DNA of 64,000 nucleotides from Nocardioides allogilvus. GTDB taxonomy: Bacteria > Actinomycetota > Actinomycetes > Propionibacteriales > Nocardioidaceae. The translations under genes were made by a program, and so were the position numbers. The notes below the pieces were generated by a model. The model made no database searches. It saw only the letters and a program-made list of their open reading frames with translations, and was not told the DNA's origin. The DNA lies in contig NZ_PZYX01000009.1 of assembly GCF_003047285.1 (NCBI RefSeq), positions 100,985 through 164,984 on the forward strand, read 5' to 3'. Positions within the stretch are counted from its first letter, which is position 1. Every line of letters begins with the position of its first letter. Positions 46,457 to 56,178 of this stretch are shown here, in pieces.

Positions 46457-47251
46457 TCAGTTCAACGGGCTCACCCCTTGACCGGCGAGTGCCTGCGTGA
46501 GCCGCACGCTGTCCCCGCTGGTCTGGCAGACGTGGGCATGGTGGAGCAACCTGTCGACGGTGGCAGTGGCCAACGTCTTGGGCATCAGCTCGTCGAACCC
46601 GGATGGGTGCAGGTTCGAGCTGATCGCCACCGACCGCTTCTCATAGGCCGCGTCGACGAGCCGGTAGAGCCCCTCGGCTGCGTCGGCGGCCACCGGCAAG
46701 AGGCCAATGTCATCGACGACAACGACGTCGGCGCGCAGGATCCGGGCGATGGCCTTGGTGACGGTGTCGTCCGCACGGTGCCGGCGTAGCAGCACGCCGA
46801 GATCTTCCAGGGTGAACCAGGCGACCTTCAGTCCCTGTTCGACGGCTTGCTGGCCCAGTGCTTCCAGCAGGAACGTCTTCCCGGTGCCCGACGGGCCGCA
46901 CACCACCAGGTTCTCGCGGCGATGCACCCATTCCAGGGTCCGTAGCGCCTGCTGGGTCGGTGCCGGGATCGAGGACGCCTCGGGCTGCCACGCGTCGAAC
47001 GTCTTCCCGGTCGGGAACCCCGCAGCTGCCCGACGGGTGGCGAGTGCGGAGCGCTCCCGGCCAGCGACCTCCTCAGCGAACAGCGCCTTGAGGACCTCGG
47101 CCGGTTCCCAGCGCTGTGCCTTGGCGGTGGCGACGACCTCGGGCGCGTGGCGACGGATGTGCGGTAGGCGAAGCCGGCGCAGCAGGTCCTCCAACTCCGC
47201 GGGCAACGGCGGTGCGGACCCCATCGACGGTGCTGTGGTCTTGGTCGTCAT
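46457..47251 (-). CDS. istB: IS21-like helper ATPase IstB
   Basis: A 264-residue AAA+ ATPase that assists IS21 transposition. Walker A is GPSGTGKTFLLEAL and Walker B is ADVVVVDDIGLLP. The ATG overlaps the istA stop by 4 bases. Intact, but without a functional IstA. Confidence 0.95.
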   Translation of the reverse strand: MTTKTTAPSMGSAPPLPAELEDLLRRLRLPHIRRHAPEVVATAKAQRWEPAEVLKALFAEEVAGRERSALATRRAAAGFPTGKTFDAWQPEASSIPAPTQQALRTLEWVHRRENLVVCGPSGTGKTFLLEALGQQAVEQGLKVAWFTLEDLGVLLRRHRADDTVTKAIARILRADVVVVDDIGLLPVAADAAEGLYRLVDAAYEKRSVAISSNLHPSGFDELMPKTLATATVDRLLHHAHVCQTSGDSVRLTQALAGQGVSPLN

Positions 47252-48384
47252 CGAGTCACCTCATCCCCGTCGTGCTGGCTGCCCTGATCCGGGCTGCGCT
47301 GATCTGGGCCGGGTTGGCCGAGTCGGGCCCAGGCTGCGGTGCCTTGGGTCAGCGAGGAGTCCTCGCCGGCACGGTGCTCACCGGCGGCAGGGCCGGTGGC
47401 TCCCCGACCGTGATGGTGGTCCAGGATCGAGGACAGGTCGGCCTCGGCGAACCGGCCGTGGACCGCGGCGTGCCCCAATGCCCAGTCGACCTCGACAGGG
47501 TCGAACAGCTTGGCCAACGCCAACGCTTCGGTCATCTTGACCCGCATCTTCGTGGTGCCCGCGGCAGCTGCTTCGATCAGCCAAAGCCGGGCTCCCTCGC
47601 CCAGGCCCAGAAACTCGACCTCGGCTGGATTCCGTGCCCGCGGCCGACGCTCCAGCGGCCCGGCCGGCTGGGGCCCGAAGTGCTCATCGAGCAGCCGCGG
47701 ATTGCCCGGCGTGGCCCGATCGTGGCGGGCCACCTCGACCGGACCGTCGGCGCCGACGTGGGTGATCACGACCTGCTCATCGGCGCCGCGGCCATGCACC
47801 CGCACCCACACCGTGGATCCGAGCAGTTGGGCGGGCACCGAGTACTGGCCAGACTCAAAGGCGACCATCGGCGTGTTGCCCGGGACCACCCTCGTGGTCC
47901 CGAACGCGACCGTGTGCGGGGCGACCGGTACCGGGTGCAGCCGGGCCCGTTCCTCGGCGAGCATCTCGACCGGGGGCCGCTTCGTCACCCGGTGGGCACG
48001 GGTGTTGACCTTCTGACAGAACTCCTCGCACGCCGCCTCGAGCTCAGCGAAGCTGGCATAGGACTCGCGAAGATTCGTGTCCTTCGGGACCAGGTCGGCC
48101 TTGCTGATCTTCACCGACGACTCGGTGCCGCCCTTGGACGCAGGATCAGCCGGAACACAGGTGTGGACCACGACCGAGTAATGATCGGCGAACGCAACCA
48201 GCTGCGGATTCCGCACAGGGATCCCGGCGATGTGCTCGACCGTGACGGTCTTCTCGTTGTCGGTCAGCACATAGGTCGGCACCCCGCCGAGCCGGCGGAA
48301 CGTCTGGTCCAGGGCAGCGAACACACTCGGCATGGTCTTGTCCCGCAGCGGGATCCCCTTCGGAACATCCAGCGTGCTCTCGAT
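47248..48384 (-). pseudogene. istA: IS21-family transposase IstA, 5'-truncated
   Basis: About 378 codons from within the DDE domain onward: IPLRDKTMPSVFAALDQTFR, YVLTDNEKTVTVEH, and the Glu region DPASKGGTESSVKISKADL. A TAG at 48382-48384 lies in frame before the first visible homology. The N-terminal helix-turn-helix and first catalytic Asp region are gone, so it should be inactive. Confidence 0.9.
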
Positions 48385-48413
48385 CTACGTCTCGGAGCCG
48401 GCCAGTCTTCCGC

Positions 48414-48432
48414 CGGTAGCGGTTCGGCTTGC
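48414..48432 (+). repeat. Dispersed repeat fragment (GTAGCGGTTCGGCTTGCGG)
   Basis: Matches the reverse complement of the repeat at 49331-49361 at 18 of 19 positions. Confidence 0.4.
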
Positions 48433-48618
48433 GGTCATCTGGCGCTCAGTTCGGGCCGTCGTGCACCACGTCCCTGGACTCAACTCGCGATGGACCCCCG
48501 CCGTTCCTGGCTCAGCGTGCTGTAATCGCGCTTGGTGAGTCCGCGTAGGGATAACGCCTCCTGCGGGACGCACGTGCCCGCTTGAGCGCACGCCGTGTTT
48601 GCGGCATTTGAGTGCTCT

Positions 48619-49287
48619 CTACACGGGACGTGGGGCGGTGGCCAGGTCGATTGCCTGCTGGCAGTTGTCTGCCTTCCGGGTCGGGGCGAAGCCTTCCTCG
48701 AGCCACGGCCTCCCCCGATGGAGCCAGACACTGTGGAGCGAGAGGTTGTGGGCGCCTGCGATGTCTGCGCGCGCCGAGTCACCGACCATCCAAGCTCCCT
48801 TGAGCGTCTCAGCTGCGCTGCGGGCTGCAAGTTGGAAGATCTCCGGCGAAGGCTTCTTGACCCCCGCCGCTTCCGAGACGACACATGCGTCGACTTCTGC
48901 GTCCAGTCCTGTCAACTGAAGCTTGCGGTGCTGCTGCTCCACCGTCCCATTCGTGACGATGACTACCGCCCAGCCAGCGGTACGCGCGCGCCGCAATGCG
49001 TCAATGACACGCGGGTCGAGTTCGAGATAGTCCGCCATCCCCCCACGCAGATCGTTCACTAGGCCGGCGTATGCGTTCGGGGCCAACCGGAACCTGTCCC
49101 GTGCTGTCTGGGCCAAACGGTCGCGGGGCGTGTAGCCGTCTGCGTCCGCCTCGACGAGCCAAGCAACGGCCCCTTCATCATCGGGAACATGGTCCCGGCA
49201 AAACGCCTCCGCCCACGCGAGGAATGCGGCGGCACGATCTACCAGCGTGTTGTCCAGGTCGATCATCAGGAGCGGCACTTGCCGCAT
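48619..49287 (-). CDS. HAD-superfamily phosphatase
   Basis: A 222-residue HAD hydrolase with the four motifs: DLDNTLVD (nucleophile Asp), TNGT, KKPSPEIF and GDSARADIAGA. The cap is helical, as in phosphoglycolate or pyrimidine-nucleotide phosphatases. Substrate unknown. The open frame continues into the decayed LtrA gene upstream, so the ATG at 49287 (MRQVPLLMIDLD) is the start by homology. Confidence 0.92.
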   Translation of the reverse strand: MRQVPLLMIDLDNTLVDRAAAFLAWAEAFCRDHVPDDEGAVAWLVEADADGYTPRDRLAQTARDRFRLAPNAYAGLVNDLRGGMADYLELDPRVIDALRRARTAGWAVVIVTNGTVEQQHRKLQLTGLDAEVDACVVSEAAGVKKPSPEIFQLAARSAAETLKGAWMVGDSARADIAGAHNLSLHSVWLHRGRPWLEEGFAPTRKADNCQQAIDLATAPRPV

Positions 49288-49330
49288 CGTAGTCACCCCA
49301 CGGAGCGTCCGCCCGAGATGCGGGGATCCC

Positions 49331-49361
49331 GGCATGTCAGAACGTCCCGCAAGCCGATCCG
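49331..49361 (+). repeat. Dispersed repeat (ATGTC/CGTCCC type)
   Basis: Reads GGCATGTCAGAACGTCCCGC and then AAGCCGATCCG. Related copies lie at 13825-13855 (minus strand), 63076-63105 and 63815-63844. Confidence 0.55.
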
Positions 49362-49399
49362 CTACTGGGACGGTTTCGCGACTCAGCAGCGGCGTGTAT

Positions 49400-50550
49400 T
49401 CACTTCGCTTGGGGTTCGGCTGCGCCCGTGGGGTCGTGTCGGGTCTCCCATACGATGTGCGTCGCACCGATGCCCACCAATACGGCGAGGGTGAGCAGAG
49501 CCGGTGCGAACAGCGCGGGAATGACGAGGGCGCCGAGGCTGCGGCGGCGGCGAGTCGATCGGTGGCTAGCCGGTGGTGGTCGCGCCAGCGGTAGGCGACG
49601 TCGCCGGCGTAGGCCAGGGCCACTCCACCGGTCAGGGCGACGGCGGGCAGCAGGTGGAGCGGGTCGACAACGTTGTCGATTGCCACGTGAACACCGAGTG
49701 CGAAGAAGACGATGCCGGCCACGATGAGCAGGTGCAGGTAGCTGTAGGCGTCGCGGGCCAGCCGGGTCCGCTCTTCGGCGGGGGTGGACAGCAGTCGTGC
49801 CTGGGCAGCGTCGGCGAGGCCGAAATAGGACCACCAGAGCTGACCGGCGATGAGCACCGCCAGGACCACCGCTGCAAGTACACCCGGTTGGCTCAGGTCT
49901 CCCTCGGCACCGGTCCCGACCAAGGCGATGCTCTCGCCAAGGGCGATGATGATGATCAACCCATGCCGGTCGACGAAGTAGCGGGGCAGCACGCGAAGTC
50001 CCCCGACTCCGACAACGAGCGGGCCGCCGAGGTCGATCAGCGCGGCGAGGATCCACACCAACTCCCGGTACGGCGCGTCGAGGAACGCGGCGATCAGGAC
50101 GAGGCAGGGTCCGGCCAACAGACTGGGCACCAGATGCATGGCCGCTGACCGCTGCTCGCGGCTCTGCCCTGTCTCGAGAACCAGGAGCACCAGATGCACG
50201 AGCCGCACACACAAGTAGGCCACCGCGAAAACCAGAGCCCGATCGGCGAACGCGTCGGGTTACGCGATAGCGGCGACCAGCATCGCTGCCATCGCGGCAA
50301 TAGTCAGAATCCGTGCCGCCACTCCGGCATCGGCGGTGGTGTTGGTCAACCAGGCAAAGCAGACCCAGGCCCACCACACCGCGGTCAACGCCAACGCGCC
50401 TCGACCGAGTCCCAGCCACGAGCCCTCGGTGAGCATCAAGTGGGTCACCTGGGACAGCGCGAACACGAAGACCAGGTCGAAGAACAGCTCGAGGGTGTCT
50501 GTGGTCCGGTCGTCGGTCTCGGTGCGTGGCTCAGAGGCATTGACATCCAT
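49400..50550 (-). pseudogene. Low-temperature-requirement protein A (LtrA) pseudogene
   Basis: A polytopic LtrA-family membrane protein whose start is clear at 50550 (MDVNASEPRTETDD, then LELFFDLVFVFALSQVTHLM). An in-frame TAA interrupts it at 50260-50262. A one-base shift near 49536 moves the end LGALVIPALFAPALL into another frame. The family is otherwise about 380 residues. Both lesions are needed to break it, so decay is likely, but the shift could be a missing C. Confidence 0.88.
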
Positions 50551-50770
50551 TGATGCCCTCCCGACGGATTGGACGGCGCAGCGGCGTCGTTGCCCGCAGA
50601 CGATCACCATGTTGCTCCAACCGCAAGGCACACGCGCCGGGAGCCAGCGCATCTCGGCCAGTGACCCACGCAGTCTTGCCCACCGATCCTTTCTCGACTC
50701 GGTCAAGAGATGCGGCGTAGCGCGTCGCCGTACGCATACATTCCCTCGGCGCCCTCGATGGCGAACGTTG

Positions 50771-50947
50771 TCAGTCGAGCAGCGGACCCGCCCAGCGCCA
50801 GTCGTCCTGCGGCCCGAGGTACTCGACCCGCTGCACGTCCTCGTCGTGGTCGCCGTCCCTCGCCCAGGCGAGCGCGGCGGCGTGGTCCTCGAAGTCGCCC
50901 TCCTCGACGACGTCACCCATGGCGTCCAGGAACCGGTAGAAGGTCAT
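50771..50947 (-). CDS. Small acidic hypothetical protein
   Basis: A 58-residue soluble protein, MTFYRFLDAMGDVVEEGDFE to DDWRWAGPLLD. It has the layout of the short actinobacterial proteins often seen as lone genes. GGAGAAT lies before the ATG. Function unknown. It diverges from the UvrA-like gene. Confidence 0.6.
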   Translation of the reverse strand: MTFYRFLDAMGDVVEEGDFEDHAAALAWARDGDHDEDVQRVEYLGPQDDWRWAGPLLD

Positions 50948-50991
50948 GTCCCGGGATTCTCCTCCCCGCGCGCCGCGGGTCAAGATGGATC

Positions 50992-53442
50992 GTGACCTAC
51001 GACCCGAGCGACACCTTCGTGCACGTGCGTGGCGCCAGCGAGCACAACCTGCGCGACGTCGACGTCGACATCCCGCGCGACGCCATGGTCGCCTTCACCG
51101 GGGTCTCCGGATCCGGCAAGTCGTCGCTCGCGTTCGGCACGCTGTACGCCGAGGCGCAGCGCCGCTACTTCGAGTCGGTCGCGCCGTACGCCCGCCGGCT
51201 GCTTCAACAGGTCGGTGCGCCGCACGTGCAGGAGATCACCGGACTCCCGCCGGCCGTGGCCCTCCAGCAGCGGCGTGGTGCGCCCAGCTCCCGGTCGACG
51301 GTCGGCACGATCACGACGCTGTCGAACCTGCTCCGGATGCTCTACTCACGAGCGGGGACCTACCCGTCGGGTGCCGCGCACATGGCCGCCGAAGCCTTCT
51401 CGCCGAACACCGCCGCCGGTGCCTGCCTGCGCTGCCACGGGCTCGGCGTCGTGCACGACGTGGCCGAGGAGCTCCTCGTCCCGGACCCGTCGCTGAGCAT
51501 CCGCGACGGCGCGATCGCGGCTTGGCCCGGTGCCTGGCAAGGCGCCAACCTACGCAGCATCGTGAGTGGTCTCGACATCGACATCGAGAAGCCCTGGAGC
51601 AGGCTGAGGAAGCAGGACCGGGACTGGCTGCTCTTCACCGACGAGCAGCCATCGGTGCTGATCAAACCCCAACGGGACCGCATCGACCACGGCTACTACG
51701 GGAAGTTCTGGAGCGCCCGCAAGCACGTCATGCACGTGCTCTCCGACTCCACGAGCGAGCGGATGCGCGAACGGGCGCTGCGGTTCGTGCGCAGCGTGGC
51801 CTGTCCTGAGTGTCACGGCAGCGGGCTGCGGCCGGAGGCGCTCGCGGTCACCGTTGCCGGGTGCTCCATCGCCGAGGTCAACGCGATGTCGTTCGCCGAC
51901 GTGGTCGCTGTCCTGCGGCCCGTCGCCGAGCTGCCCGAGGAGACCAACGAGGTGGCGGTACGGATCTGCGCCGACCTGGTCGCGCGCATCGAGGTGCTGC
52001 TCGACCTCGGCCTGGGCTACCTCAGCCTCGGGCGCTCCTCGACGACCCTGTCGCCCGGCGAGGCCCAGCGCCTGCGCATCGCGACCCAGCTGCGGTCCGG
52101 CCTGTTCGGGGTCATCTACGTGCTGGACGAGCCCTCGGCCGGCCTGCACCCGGCCGATGCCGAGCCCCTGCTCGACGTGCTGGCCCGGCTCAAGGCGTCG
52201 GGCAACTCACTCTTCGTGGTCGAGCACGACATGGACGTCGTACGCCGCGCGGACTGGGTCATCGACATCGGGCCGGGCGCCGGGGAGGGCGGCGGTCGGG
52301 TGCTCTACAGCGGCCCGGTGGCCGGCCTGGAGGACGTCGAGGAGTCCGCCACGAGCAAGTACCTGTTCGGGCGCGCCGAGCCCCTCGACCACACGCCGCG
52401 GTCCCCGCACGGCCACCTGCACCTGCGCGGCGTCTCCCGCCACAACCTCACCGACGTCTCGGTCGACATCCCGCTCCGCGTGCTGACGGCGGTCACCGGC
52501 GTCTCCGGGTCGGGGAAGTCGACGCTGGTCACGCAGGTGCTCGCCGAGCTCGTGCGCTGCCATCTGGGCCTGGCGCCCGAGGACCCCGACCAGGCCGACC
52601 TCGAGGTCGACGTGGAGGACGCGTCGGGACTCGAGTCGTTCGACCGTCTCGTCCTGGTCGACCAGCGCCCCATCGGGCGTACGCCGCGGTCCAACCTGGC
52701 GACGTACACGGGGATGTTCGACGCGGTGCGCAAGCTGTATGCAGCGACGGACGAGGCGAAGGCCCGCGGCTATGGCGCCGGCCGGTTCTCGTTCAACGTC
52801 ACCGAGGGCCGGTGCGAGACCTGTCAGGGCGAGGGCTTCGTTGCTGTCGAGCTGTTGTTCCTGCCAGGCACCTACGCGGCGTGCCCGACCTGTCATAGCT
52901 CCCGCTACAACGCCGAGACGCTGGAGGTGACCTACGAGGGCAAGACCATCGCCGACGTGCTGGCGATGACGGTCGACGACGCGGCGAGGTTCCTTGCGGA
53001 CATCCCCGCGGCCTCCCGGAGCCTCGAGACGCTGCGCGAGGTGGGGCTGGGGTACTTGCGGCTGGGCCAACCCGCGACGGAGCTCAGCGGCGGTGAGGCG
53101 CAGCGCATCAAGCTGGCCACCGAGCTGCAGCGCGCTCGCCGCGGCCACGCGCTGTACCTGCTCGACGAACCGACGGCGGGCCTCCACCCTGCCGACATCG
53201 CCCTGCTGCTGCGACAGCTGCACCTGCTCGTCGAGGCCGGCAACACCGTCGTCCTCGTCGAGCACGACCTCGACACGATCGCCACCGCAGACTGGGTCAT
53301 CGACCTCGGTCCGGGCGGTGGCGACGCGGGTGGAAGGGTGGTCGCTACCGGCACCCCGACCGACGTCGCCTCGGCCGAGGGCAGTGCCACGGCGCCGTAC
53401 CTTGCGCGCCGGCTGACTCATCGACCACGAGCAGACTCATGA
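50992..53442 (+). CDS. UvrA-like ABC ATPase (UvrA2 / drug-resistance type)
   Basis: An 816-residue tandem ABC ATPase, shorter than UvrA (about 950 residues). It has two Walker A motifs (TGVSGSGKSS, TGVSGSGKST), two signature blocks (LSPGEAQRLRIATQL, LSGGEAQRIKLATEL), two Walker B motifs (VLDEPSAGLHP, LLDEPTAGLHP) and zinc modules CLRCHGLG, CPECHGSG and CETCQGEG. The shorter length suggests the UvrB-binding region is reduced, as in UvrA2 paralogues linked to drug or DNA-adduct tolerance. The GTG at 50992 fits the family start. Confidence 0.93.
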   Translation: MTYDPSDTFVHVRGASEHNLRDVDVDIPRDAMVAFTGVSGSGKSSLAFGTLYAEAQRRYFESVAPYARRLLQQVGAPHVQEITGLPPAVALQQRRGAPSSRSTVGTITTLSNLLRMLYSRAGTYPSGAAHMAAEAFSPNTAAGACLRCHGLGVVHDVAEELLVPDPSLSIRDGAIAAWPGAWQGANLRSIVSGLDIDIEKPWSRLRKQDRDWLLFTDEQPSVLIKPQRDRIDHGYYGKFWSARKHVMHVLSDSTSERMRERALRFVRSVACPECHGSGLRPEALAVTVAGCSIAEVNAMSFADVVAVLRPVAELPEETNEVAVRICADLVARIEVLLDLGLGYLSLGRSSTTLSPGEAQRLRIATQLRSGLFGVIYVLDEPSAGLHPADAEPLLDVLARLKASGNSLFVVEHDMDVVRRADWVIDIGPGAGEGGGRVLYSGPVAGLEDVEESATSKYLFGRAEPLDHTPRSPHGHLHLRGVSRHNLTDVSVDIPLRVLTAVTGVSGSGKSTLVTQVLAELVRCHLGLAPEDPDQADLEVDVEDASGLESFDRLVLVDQRPIGRTPRSNLATYTGMFDAVRKLYAATDEAKARGYGAGRFSFNVTEGRCETCQGEGFVAVELLFLPGTYAACPTCHSSRYNAETLEVTYEGKTIADVLAMTVDDAARFLADIPAASRSLETLREVGLGYLRLGQPATELSGGEAQRIKLATELQRARRGHALYLLDEPTAGLHPADIALLLRQLHLLVEAGNTVVLVEHDLDTIATADWVIDLGPGGGDAGGRVVATGTPTDVASAEGSATAPYLARRLTHRPRADS

Positions 53443-54214
53443 GCCAGATCCCGAGCATCATCAGCGACTAATTACGCAGCGTCCGACGCCGGCGACGTCG
53501 CCTGCCTCATCGCCTGCTGCTCGATCCGCGCCGCAGTCATCGACGAGGGACGCGAGCGAGGGACGCGACGAGATCCACGACTGGCGGGAGGGTACGCCGT
53601 GGCGTGGTGCGCGACGTGTGTTCGCCGCGGCCCGGACCGCCTCGCCGACGCCGGCCGCGTCGGTGTTGACCGACAGCAACGCGGGGCCCTTGGAGACCTC
53701 CATCCCCGGCGTCTTCGCAGTCGGGGATGTCCGCGCCGGATCGGTCAACGCGTCGCCTCCCATCGGGGAGGGCTCATGATCGGGTCTCGGTCGAACATGC
53801 GTCACCAGCGATCTCGCCACATCAAGGAATGCCTCGGCGAACCTGCTCGCACGTCTTCTCGAGGCCTTGTCGAGCTCGTCGGGGTGCACTCGGCGACATG
53901 TCCGACAGGCCCTCCGAGACGTAGGGGCCGAGCACTTCGTCGCGCTGAGCGACGCCTCGGCACATGGCGCACAGGTGTGTGCCGGGCGCGAGTTCGAATG
54001 CCTGGAAGTTCAACGGACCTCGCCAACTGTGCAGGCGGCCAGTGTTACAACCGCCGGTACCCCGTTGAACAGCGGGGGCCCATGCGGGCGGGAGTTGTGC
54101 TCTGCACCCAAGTCGCGCCCTGTGACTTCGACCTGCTGTGCCCGTGACTTCCCGGCGACCCGTTGCGATGGTCAGAAGCCGGAACCACCATCACGACGCA
54201 ACGGAGAAGCGCAC
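53443..54214. other. 772-base stretch of degenerate sequence
   Basis: No intact gene is seen. It holds the thioredoxin-reductase-like remnant at 53662-53779. A 63-residue minus-strand frame with a CAMC motif (53822-54013) is too weak to call. Confidence 0.6.
53662..53779 (+). pseudogene. Thioredoxin reductase-like FAD-protein C-terminal remnant
   Basis: A 38-codon frame reads VLTDSNAGPLETSIPGVFAV and GDVRAGSVNASPPIGEGS. This is the FAD-binding C-terminal motif of thioredoxin reductase-like flavoproteins (family form ETSVPGVFAVGDVR...VKRV). The rest of the gene is gone. Confidence 0.75.
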
Positions 54215-54438
54215 ATGCCCATCACACTCACATCCGTATCGCTCGAGGACGCGCAGCGCGTGATGGCCGCCGGTCAGGACAAGGCGGCCGACATCGAGTC
54301 GCCGAGCAACATCGCCGTGGTCGACGCGGCCGGCAACCTCGTCTCCCACATTCGCATGGACAACGCGTGGCTGGGCAGCGTCGACATCTCGATCAACAAG
54401 GCCTTCACGGCGCGAGCATTCGACATCGCCACCAAAGA
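54215..54438 (+). pseudogene. GlcG/HbpS (DUF336) heme-binding protein, cut by ISL3
   Basis: The first 75 residues of a GlcG/HbpS-type protein (MPITLTSVSLEDAQRVMAAG, NIAVVDAAGNLVSHIRMDNA, LGSVDISINKAFTARAFDIA). The C-terminal half is missing because the ISL3 left end begins at 54439. AACGGAGAAG precedes the ATG. Confidence 0.88.
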
Positions 54439-55874
54439 GGCTCATCCCAATCGGGGGTGTAGAAGTTGGGGTCTGAAGCCGCCGGTCTCGAGCAGGCTTC
54501 GGGCGATGTAGTTGGTCAGGTTGCGGAACCCGAGTGCGGAGCCGCGCAGGTGTTCGAGCCGTCCGTTGAGCGCCTCGGTCGGCCCGTTGCTGGTGCCGGG
54601 TCGTTCGAAGTAGGCGAGCACGTCAGCGGCTCGCTTCTTCAGGGTCCGGCCCAGGGTGGTGAGCTCGGTGAGCACCTTGGGGACGCCGGCGCTGAGGTCG
54701 GTGATCAGCTTCTCCATGAGCTCGCGGCCACGTTGCCGGTCCTCGTGGCGATAGGCGGCGATCATGCGCTGGTAGACACCCCAGGTCGCCTCGACCTCGA
54801 CGTGAGCGTCATCAACGAACAGCGCGCGTAGCCTGTCGCTCTGCTTGTCGGTGAGCAGGTCCGCGCCGGTGTGCAGCGTGCGCCGCGACTTGTAGAGCGG
54901 GTCGTCCCTGAACCCACGGTGCCCGTGGATCGCGAGTTGGACCCGGCGCCGGCACCTGTCGAGGGCGTCACCGGCCAAGCGCACGACGTGGAAGGGATCC
55001 ATCACCGTGACCGCGTCCGGGATCTCCTCTGCAGCGGCGGTCTTGAACCCGGTGAAGCCGTCCATCGCGACCACCTCGACCGCGTCACGGAAGGCGTCGT
55101 CGCGGTCGGCGAACCAGGTCTTGAACGCCGCCTTCGACCGGCCCTCGACCATGTCCAGCAGCCTTGCTGGGCCGGCGCCATCGCGGGGGTGAGGTCGATG
55201 ATCACGGTGACGTACTTGTCGCCACGCCTGGTGTGGCGCCAGACGTGCTCATCGACGCCAATGACCTTCACGCCCTCGAACCGCGTGGGGTCGTTGATCA
55301 GCAGCCGCTTGCCTTCGGCCAGGACCGCGTTGTTGGCGGTGTCCCACGCGACCCCGAGTCCCTCGGCGACACGGGCGACGGTGAGGTGTGCGACCACGAT
55401 CCCTTCCAGCGCCCACCGCAGCCCGGTGCGCGAGAGCTTCGCGCGTGGCTCCGCCGCGGCGCTGGTGTCTTGGCGCCACACGTGTCCGCAGTCGGCACAG
55501 CGGTAGCGGCGCACTACAACTTCCAGCACGGTCGGTCGCCAGCCCAGCGGCTCGTGGGCCAACCGCCGGATCACGGTGTCACGAGCAGCGCCTTCGCTGC
55601 CGCACCGTCGGCACCACTGATCTGGTTCCACCACGCGGCACGCGAGGACCGCACGATCCGGTTCAAGTCGTTGCCCGGTCACGCTCAGACCGAGGCCGTC
55701 GAGTCGAGCGAAGGCGGTCAGGTCAGGGCGGCCGAGGCCGGCCGGCGGGGTAGCGTCGGTCACGTCGAGGTCTTTCGGATGGATGGCGTAGGAACCTCCG
55801 TCGTCGGGAGACCTCGACGTCTATCTGCGGACCGACGCGCCCGGCCGACCTACACCGTCATCTGGGAAGACCCC
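54439..55874 (-). mobile_element. ISL3-family insertion sequence
   Basis: A 1.44-kb element. Its ends are an imperfect inverted repeat: GGCTCATCCCAATCGGGGGT on the left, and GGGTCTTCCCAGATGACGGT as the reverse complement of the right end. Both continue with GTAG. The transposase lies between them on the minus strand. I see no clear 8-base target duplication. The insertion truncates a GlcG gene. Confidence 0.85.
54442..55763 (-). pseudogene. ISL3-family transposase, frameshifted
   Basis: Homology covers the whole family length, about 440 residues, in two frames. Frame one runs 55763 to about 55190: zinc finger CRRCGSEG, RYRCADCGHVW, KVIGVDEHVWRHTRRGDKYV. Frame two runs from about 55185 to 54442: LLDMVEGRSKAAFKTW, VAMDGFTGFKTAAAEE, VMDPFHVVRLAGDAL. 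The frames join if one base is restored beside the five-C run (G run at 55185-55189 on the plus strand). It is either inactivated or a homopolymer error. Confidence 0.9.
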
Positions 55875-56101
55875 TGAAACGTCTTCGACGACGACGGGAC
55901 CGACTAGGAGGAGGGCGCGGTGAGCTAAAAGAATGGAGCTTGCTCGGCTTCGCCGCCGCCGCAAGCTCCGGTGAAACGGTCGGTACTGGTCGGTCGTCGT
56001 CGGTCACCACCGGATGGCGGCGCCCCCCACTCTCGGCGTTTGCGCAGGTCAGCGGCTCGTTCGCCCAGTGGGCGCATCAAGCGATAGACGCAAAGCCGAC
56101 G

Positions 56102-56136
56102 TGATTAGGTCGTCGGTTCGATTCCGACAGGCGGCT
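56102..56136 (+). other. tRNA 3'-end fragment (tRNA-Thr-like), candidate attachment site
   Basis: A T-arm (GTCGG TTCGATT CCGAC at 56112-56128), a preceding AGGTC variable loop, and the 3' acceptor strand AGGCGGC with discriminator T. The bases match the 3' part of actinobacterial tRNA-Thr. No matching 5' acceptor (GCCGCCT) lies within 80 bases upstream, so this is a partial copy, as left by integration of an island. Confidence 0.6.
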
Positions 56137-56146
56137 CTGGCGAACA

Positions 56147-56178
56147 GCCCCTGACCTGCGGAAACGCAGGGCAGGGGC
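56147..56178 (+). terminator. Strong hairpin after the tRNA fragment
   Basis: GCCCCTGACCTGCG and CGCAGGGCAGGGGC pair at 13 of 14 positions around a GAAA tetraloop. There is no T tract. Position 11 bases after the tRNA end suggests the original tRNA terminator. Confidence 0.6.

Larger units (their letters stand above)
46329..48384 (-). mobile_element. IS21-family insertion sequence, 5'-truncated
   Basis: It contains istB intact and istA lacking its start. The istB-side end has the repeated transposase-binding blocks typical of IS21: ACTGCCC...GGACATG, CCTGCCC...GGTCACG, ACTGCCC...GGCCATG and TCTGCCC between about 46349 and 46425. The other end is missing; istA homology stops at a TAG at 48382-48384. 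The element is therefore a remnant. Confidence 0.85.

Noticed and set aside
53822..54013. A 63-residue minus-strand frame with a CAMC motif
   Set aside because: It has no recognisable family or operon context, and the surrounding DNA is degenerate.
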